Source of the DNA: Paracoccus yeei ATCC BAA-599
Lineage (GTDB): Bacteria > Pseudomonadota > Alphaproteobacteria > Rhodobacterales > Rhodobacteraceae
Assembly (NCBI RefSeq): GCF_000622145.1
Contig: NZ_JHWH01000014.1
Coordinates: 1 to 64,000, forward strand
Reading direction: 5' to 3'
DNA: 64,000 bases
This document shows positions 61,415 through 64,000 of the stretch, piece after piece. Each line of letters begins with the position of its first letter. Position 1 is the stretch's first letter. The translations under genes and the position numbers were made by a program. Below the pieces are notes generated by a model, which was not told the DNA's origin, searched no databases, and saw only the letters and a list, made by a program, of their open reading frames with translations.

Positions 61415-62178
61415 CCGGAACCATGACGGGAACCAAGCCCGGAACCATGCTTGTGACCGGCGGCTCGCGCGGGATCGGGCGCGCGGTGGCGCTGATGGCG
61501 GCCGAGCGCGGCTGGGACATCGCGCTGAGCTGGCGCGGCGACCGCGCCGCCGCCGAGGAGACCGCCGCCCGCATCCGCGACCTGGGCCGCCGGGTTGTCG
61601 TGTCACAAGGCGACGTGTCGGTCGAGGCCGACGTGATCCGCGTCTTCGACGAGGCCGAGGCGGCCTTCGGGCGGCTGGACGCGGTGGTCGTCAACGCCGG
61701 CATCGCCGCCCCCGCCATGCGGCTGGCCGAGATGGAGCTGGACCGGATCGAGCGGGTGATCCGCGTGAACGTCACCGGCGCGCTGCTGACCTGCCGCGAG
61801 GCGGCGCGGCGCATGGGCCGCACGGGCGAGCCCACGGCCAGCATCACCATCATCGGCTCGGCCGCGTCGCGGCTGGGGGGCGGCGGGCAATATGTGGATT
61901 ACGCCGCGTCCAAGGCCGCGGTCGAGGCGCTGACGAACGGCCTGTCGAAGGAACTGGCAGGCGACGGCATCCGCGTCAACCTGATCCGCCCGGGCCTGAT
62001 CGAGACCGACATCCATGCCGAGATCGGCGACCCCGACCGGCCGCGCAAGCTGGCGCGGTCCGTGCCGATGGGCCGCCCCGGCAGCGCCGAGGAAGTGGCC
62101 GAGGGGGTGGTGTGGCTGGCCTCGCCGCAGGCCGGCTATGTCACCGGCGCGATCCTGGATATCGCCGGCGGGCGCTGA
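61411..62178 (+). CDS. SDR-family oxidoreductase
   Basis: This 255-residue classical SDR has TGGSRGIG near the N-terminus, VVNAGIA, the catalytic Ser in IIGSAASRLGGGGQ and Tyr-Lys in YVDYAASKAAV, and the PGLIETDIH region. It resembles glucose/3-oxoacyl dehydrogenase-type SDRs and is coupled to the GDPD gene by a 4-base overlap. Substrate unknown. Confidence 0.85.
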   Translation: MTGTMTGTKPGTMLVTGGSRGIGRAVALMAAERGWDIALSWRGDRAAAEETAARIRDLGRRVVVSQGDVSVEADVIRVFDEAEAAFGRLDAVVVNAGIAAPAMRLAEMELDRIERVIRVNVTGALLTCREAARRMGRTGEPTASITIIGSAASRLGGGGQYVDYAASKAAVEALTNGLSKELAGDGIRVNLIRPGLIETDIHAEIGDPDRPRKLARSVPMGRPGSAEEVAEGVVWLASPQAGYVTGAILDIAGGR

Positions 62179-62209
62179 CAAAGCCCGCCCGCGCCCCTAT
62201 CTTCGCTGC

Positions 62210-63349
62210 ATGAGCGAACTGACCGTTTCCATCCTGCCCGCGATTTCGGGCATCGAGGCCGCCCTGTGGGATGGCTGCGGCGCCGGGACCAACCCCTTCA
62301 CCACCCATCGGTTTCTGGCCGCGCTGGAGGATTCGGGCTCGGTCGGCGAGGGGACGGGCTGGCATCCCTCGCATCTGGTGGCGCGGATCGACGGCGCCGT
62401 CGCGGGGGTCGCGCCCTGCTATCTCAAGACCCACAGCCAGGGCGAATACATCTTTGACCACGCCTGGGCCGAGGCTTACGCACGCGCGGGCGGGCGCTAT
62501 TACCCCAAGCTGCAATGCGCGGTGCCCTTTACCCCCGTCACCGGGCCGCGCCTGATCGCCCCCGACCCGGCGGTGCAGGGTGCGCTGCTGCGCGCCTTGG
62601 CCCAGGTCGCGCGGCAGTCGGGCCTGTCGGGCGCGCATGTGACCTTCTGCACCGCGGCCGAGGCGGCGCTGGCCGAGGGCGCCGGCTTCCTGAGCCGCGC
62701 CAGCGAGCAGTTCCACTGGCTGAACCGGGGCTACGGCAGCTACGACGATTTCCTGGCCGAGCTGTCCTCGCGCAAGCGCAAGGCGCTGCGCAAGGAACGC
62801 GAGCGCGCGCAAGGGTTCGGCGGCACCATCCGCAGCCTGACCGGCGACGCCATCCGGCCCGAGCACTGGGATGCGTTCTGGACCTTCTACCAGGACACCG
62901 GCGGGCGCAAATGGGGGCGGCCCTATCTGACGCGGGATTTCTTCGACCGGCTGCACGACACCATGCGCGACGACTGCCTGCTGGTCCTGGCTGAGCGCGA
63001 CGGCATCCCCGTCGCGGGCGCGCTGAACCTGATCGGGCCGGATGCGCTTTACGGCCGCTACTGGGGCTGCACCGAGGATCACCCGTTCCTGCATTTCGAA
63101 CTGTGCTATCACCAGGCCATCGACTGGGCCATCGCGCATGGCCTGAGCCGCGTCGAGGCCGGGGCGCAGGGCGAACACAAGCTGGCGCGCGGCTATCTGC
63201 CGGTCCAGACCCATTCGCTGCACTGGGTCCGCGACCAAGGGTTTCACGACGCCATCGCCGATTTCCTGGACCGCGAGCGCCGCGCGGTCGCGCAGGAGAT
63301 GGAGTTTCTGGCGGAACTCGGCCCGTTCCGCCGGGGCGAGCCCGCCTAG
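62210..63349 (+). CDS. DUF482/GNAT-superfamily protein
   Basis: This 379-residue protein of the DUF482 (FemAB-like GNAT) family has THRFLAALEDSGSVGEGTGW, YYPKLQCAVPFTPVTGPRL, ELSSRKRKALRKERE and the C-terminal LIGPDALYGRYWGCTEDHPFL. It is thought to transfer an amino acyl group onto a lipid or peptide acceptor; the true substrate is unknown. Start at 62210, 31 bases after the SDR gene. Its stop interlocks with the next gene's stop on the opposite strand. Confidence 0.85.
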   Translation: MSELTVSILPAISGIEAALWDGCGAGTNPFTTHRFLAALEDSGSVGEGTGWHPSHLVARIDGAVAGVAPCYLKTHSQGEYIFDHAWAEAYARAGGRYYPKLQCAVPFTPVTGPRLIAPDPAVQGALLRALAQVARQSGLSGAHVTFCTAAEAALAEGAGFLSRASEQFHWLNRGYGSYDDFLAELSSRKRKALRKERERAQGFGGTIRSLTGDAIRPEHWDAFWTFYQDTGGRKWGRPYLTRDFFDRLHDTMRDDCLLVLAERDGIPVAGALNLIGPDALYGRYWGCTEDHPFLHFELCYHQAIDWAIAHGLSRVEAGAQGEHKLARGYLPVQTHSLHWVRDQGFHDAIADFLDRERRAVAQEMEFLAELGPFRRGEPA

Positions 63350-64000
63350 GTCCGCCGCAACTGCCGGAACGCGGCCGAGGCGCCCCAGCCGGCAAAGACT
63401 GCGATCGCCAGCGACATGAAGCCGTAGACGAAGGGCTGGTGCAGCGCCAGGCGATAAAGCCAGCGCTCCAGCCCCACCTTGCGCACCTCGATGGGGGCGC
63501 GGAAGGTGTCGATCACCTTGCCGTCGCGCACCAGGAAGATGCGGGTGGCGTAAAAGCCCTCGATCAGGTTCGCGGGCAGGCGCACGTCGGCGCGAAACAG
63601 GGTCTGTTCCGCCAGAAGCACCGCGCCGTCGTCCAGACGATACAGATCGTTCGCCTCGCGCAGGCGGACCAGCGCCTCGGTATAGGGGACCACGTCCTCG
63701 ACCTCGGGCGCGCCGGCGAGCGCGCGGATCGCCAGCGGGACCGAGATGCGGAACCGGCTGTCCTGTTCGGGTTCGAGGATCCGGTCCAGCGGCCGGGTCG
63801 TCGCCACCACATAGAAGTTCGGGGCCGAGGCGACGCTGACCCGGCCGGTGTTCACCCAGATGCCGAAGCGGCGTTCCTTGTGGCGGACGGTGACGGCGCG
63901 GGCCGGCCCCTCGACGGTGACGATCACGTCCAGGGGCCCGGTGTCCGGGATCGGCGTCTCGCGCTTGATCGCGCCATAGATGATGATGTCCGAGCCGTCG
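63346..64000 (-). CDS. TIGR02186-family membrane protein, partial (5' end outside window)
   Basis: The frame is open to the window edge and reads DGSDIIIYGAIKRETP, then VTVEGPARAVTVRHKERRFGIWVN. A C-terminal hydrophobic segment (FVYGFMSLAIAVFAGWGASAAF) anchors it. This matches TIGR02186/Alph_Pro_TM, an alphaproteobacterial family often beside a TauE-like sulfite exporter; that partner would lie beyond the edge. About 218 residues are present; the N-terminus is missing. It is convergent with the DUF482 gene. Confidence 0.82.
   Translation of the reverse strand, partial: DGSDIIIYGAIKRETPIPDTGPLDVIVTVEGPARAVTVRHKERRFGIWVNTGRVSVASAPNFYVVATTRPLDRILEPEQDSRFRISVPLAIRALAGAPEVEDVVPYTEALVRLREANDLYRLDDGAVLLAEQTLFRADVRLPANLIEGFYATRIFLVRDGKVIDTFRAPIEVRKVGLERWLYRLALHQPFVYGFMSLAIAVFAGWGASAAFRQLRRT

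Noticed and set aside
1..64000. CRISPR arrays, prophage or toxin-antitoxin modules
   Set aside because: No regularly spaced repeats, phage structural genes or small toxin pairs were seen.

Overview
The window is very GC-rich DNA from an alphaproteobacterium, most likely a Rhodobacteraceae member near Paracoccus. This rests on the 41-residue alphaproteobacterial L36, the SMC and 106-residue conserved proteins typical of that family, strong GC codon bias and recurring G/C-stem intergenic repeats. The genus is an inference; no rRNA is present. Coding density is high and many genes are joined by 4-base ATGA overlaps.

Region 1 (1-7.8 kb): an IS5-type transposase remnant abuts the 3' end of a ten-gene thiamine operon on the minus strand (thiD-thiO-thiS-thiG-thiE-thiF-thiY-tenA-thiZ-thiX) headed by a TPP riboswitch. 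No thiC is present. The set makes the thiazole, salvages or imports the pyrimidine and joins them. thiZ carries an in-frame copy of an intergenic repeat.

Region 2 (7.8-23.6 kb): mixed genes. These are a UDP-glucose dehydrogenase, an alpha-ketoglutaric semialdehyde dehydrogenase (KGSADH) with a GntR-type operator, a HAD phosphatase, aroQ, a NitT/TauT-type ABC importer of unknown substrate, rpmJ, tRNA-Val(GAC), an N-formylglutamate amidohydrolase, pnp, two surface-polysaccharide enzymes with TTG starts, a 1-Cys peroxiredoxin and an aldehyde dehydrogenase.

Region 3 (23.6-53.4 kb): a 30-kb sugar and sugar-acid catabolic island. It has (a) a KDG kinase and a CUT1 ABC importer; (b) divergent operons carrying xylX, an L-KDA dehydratase, xylD, dehydrogenases, GntR regulators and a DMT permease; (c) tetronate genes denD, ltnD and a hydroxypyruvate-isomerase-like gene, without the expected kinase and aldolase; (d) an operon chvE-gguA-gguB, sugar-acid dehydratase, sugar 1-dehydrogenase, dgoK, dgoA, lactonase, galM, with divergent gbpR. 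Together with KGSADH at 9.2 kb these encode nearly complete oxidative routes from pentoses to 2-oxoglutarate and from galactose to pyruvate plus glyceraldehyde 3-phosphate. Identical TGGTATACCA palindromes at 9.1 kb and twice at 33.7 kb suggest one GntR-family regulon.

Region 4 (53.4-64 kb): a small acetyltransferase, efp, a conserved 106-residue protein of unknown function, lrgAB, smc, a close-packed set (YbjN-like, RidA, glycerophosphodiesterase, SDR, GNAT/DUF482) and a partial TIGR02186 membrane protein running off the end.
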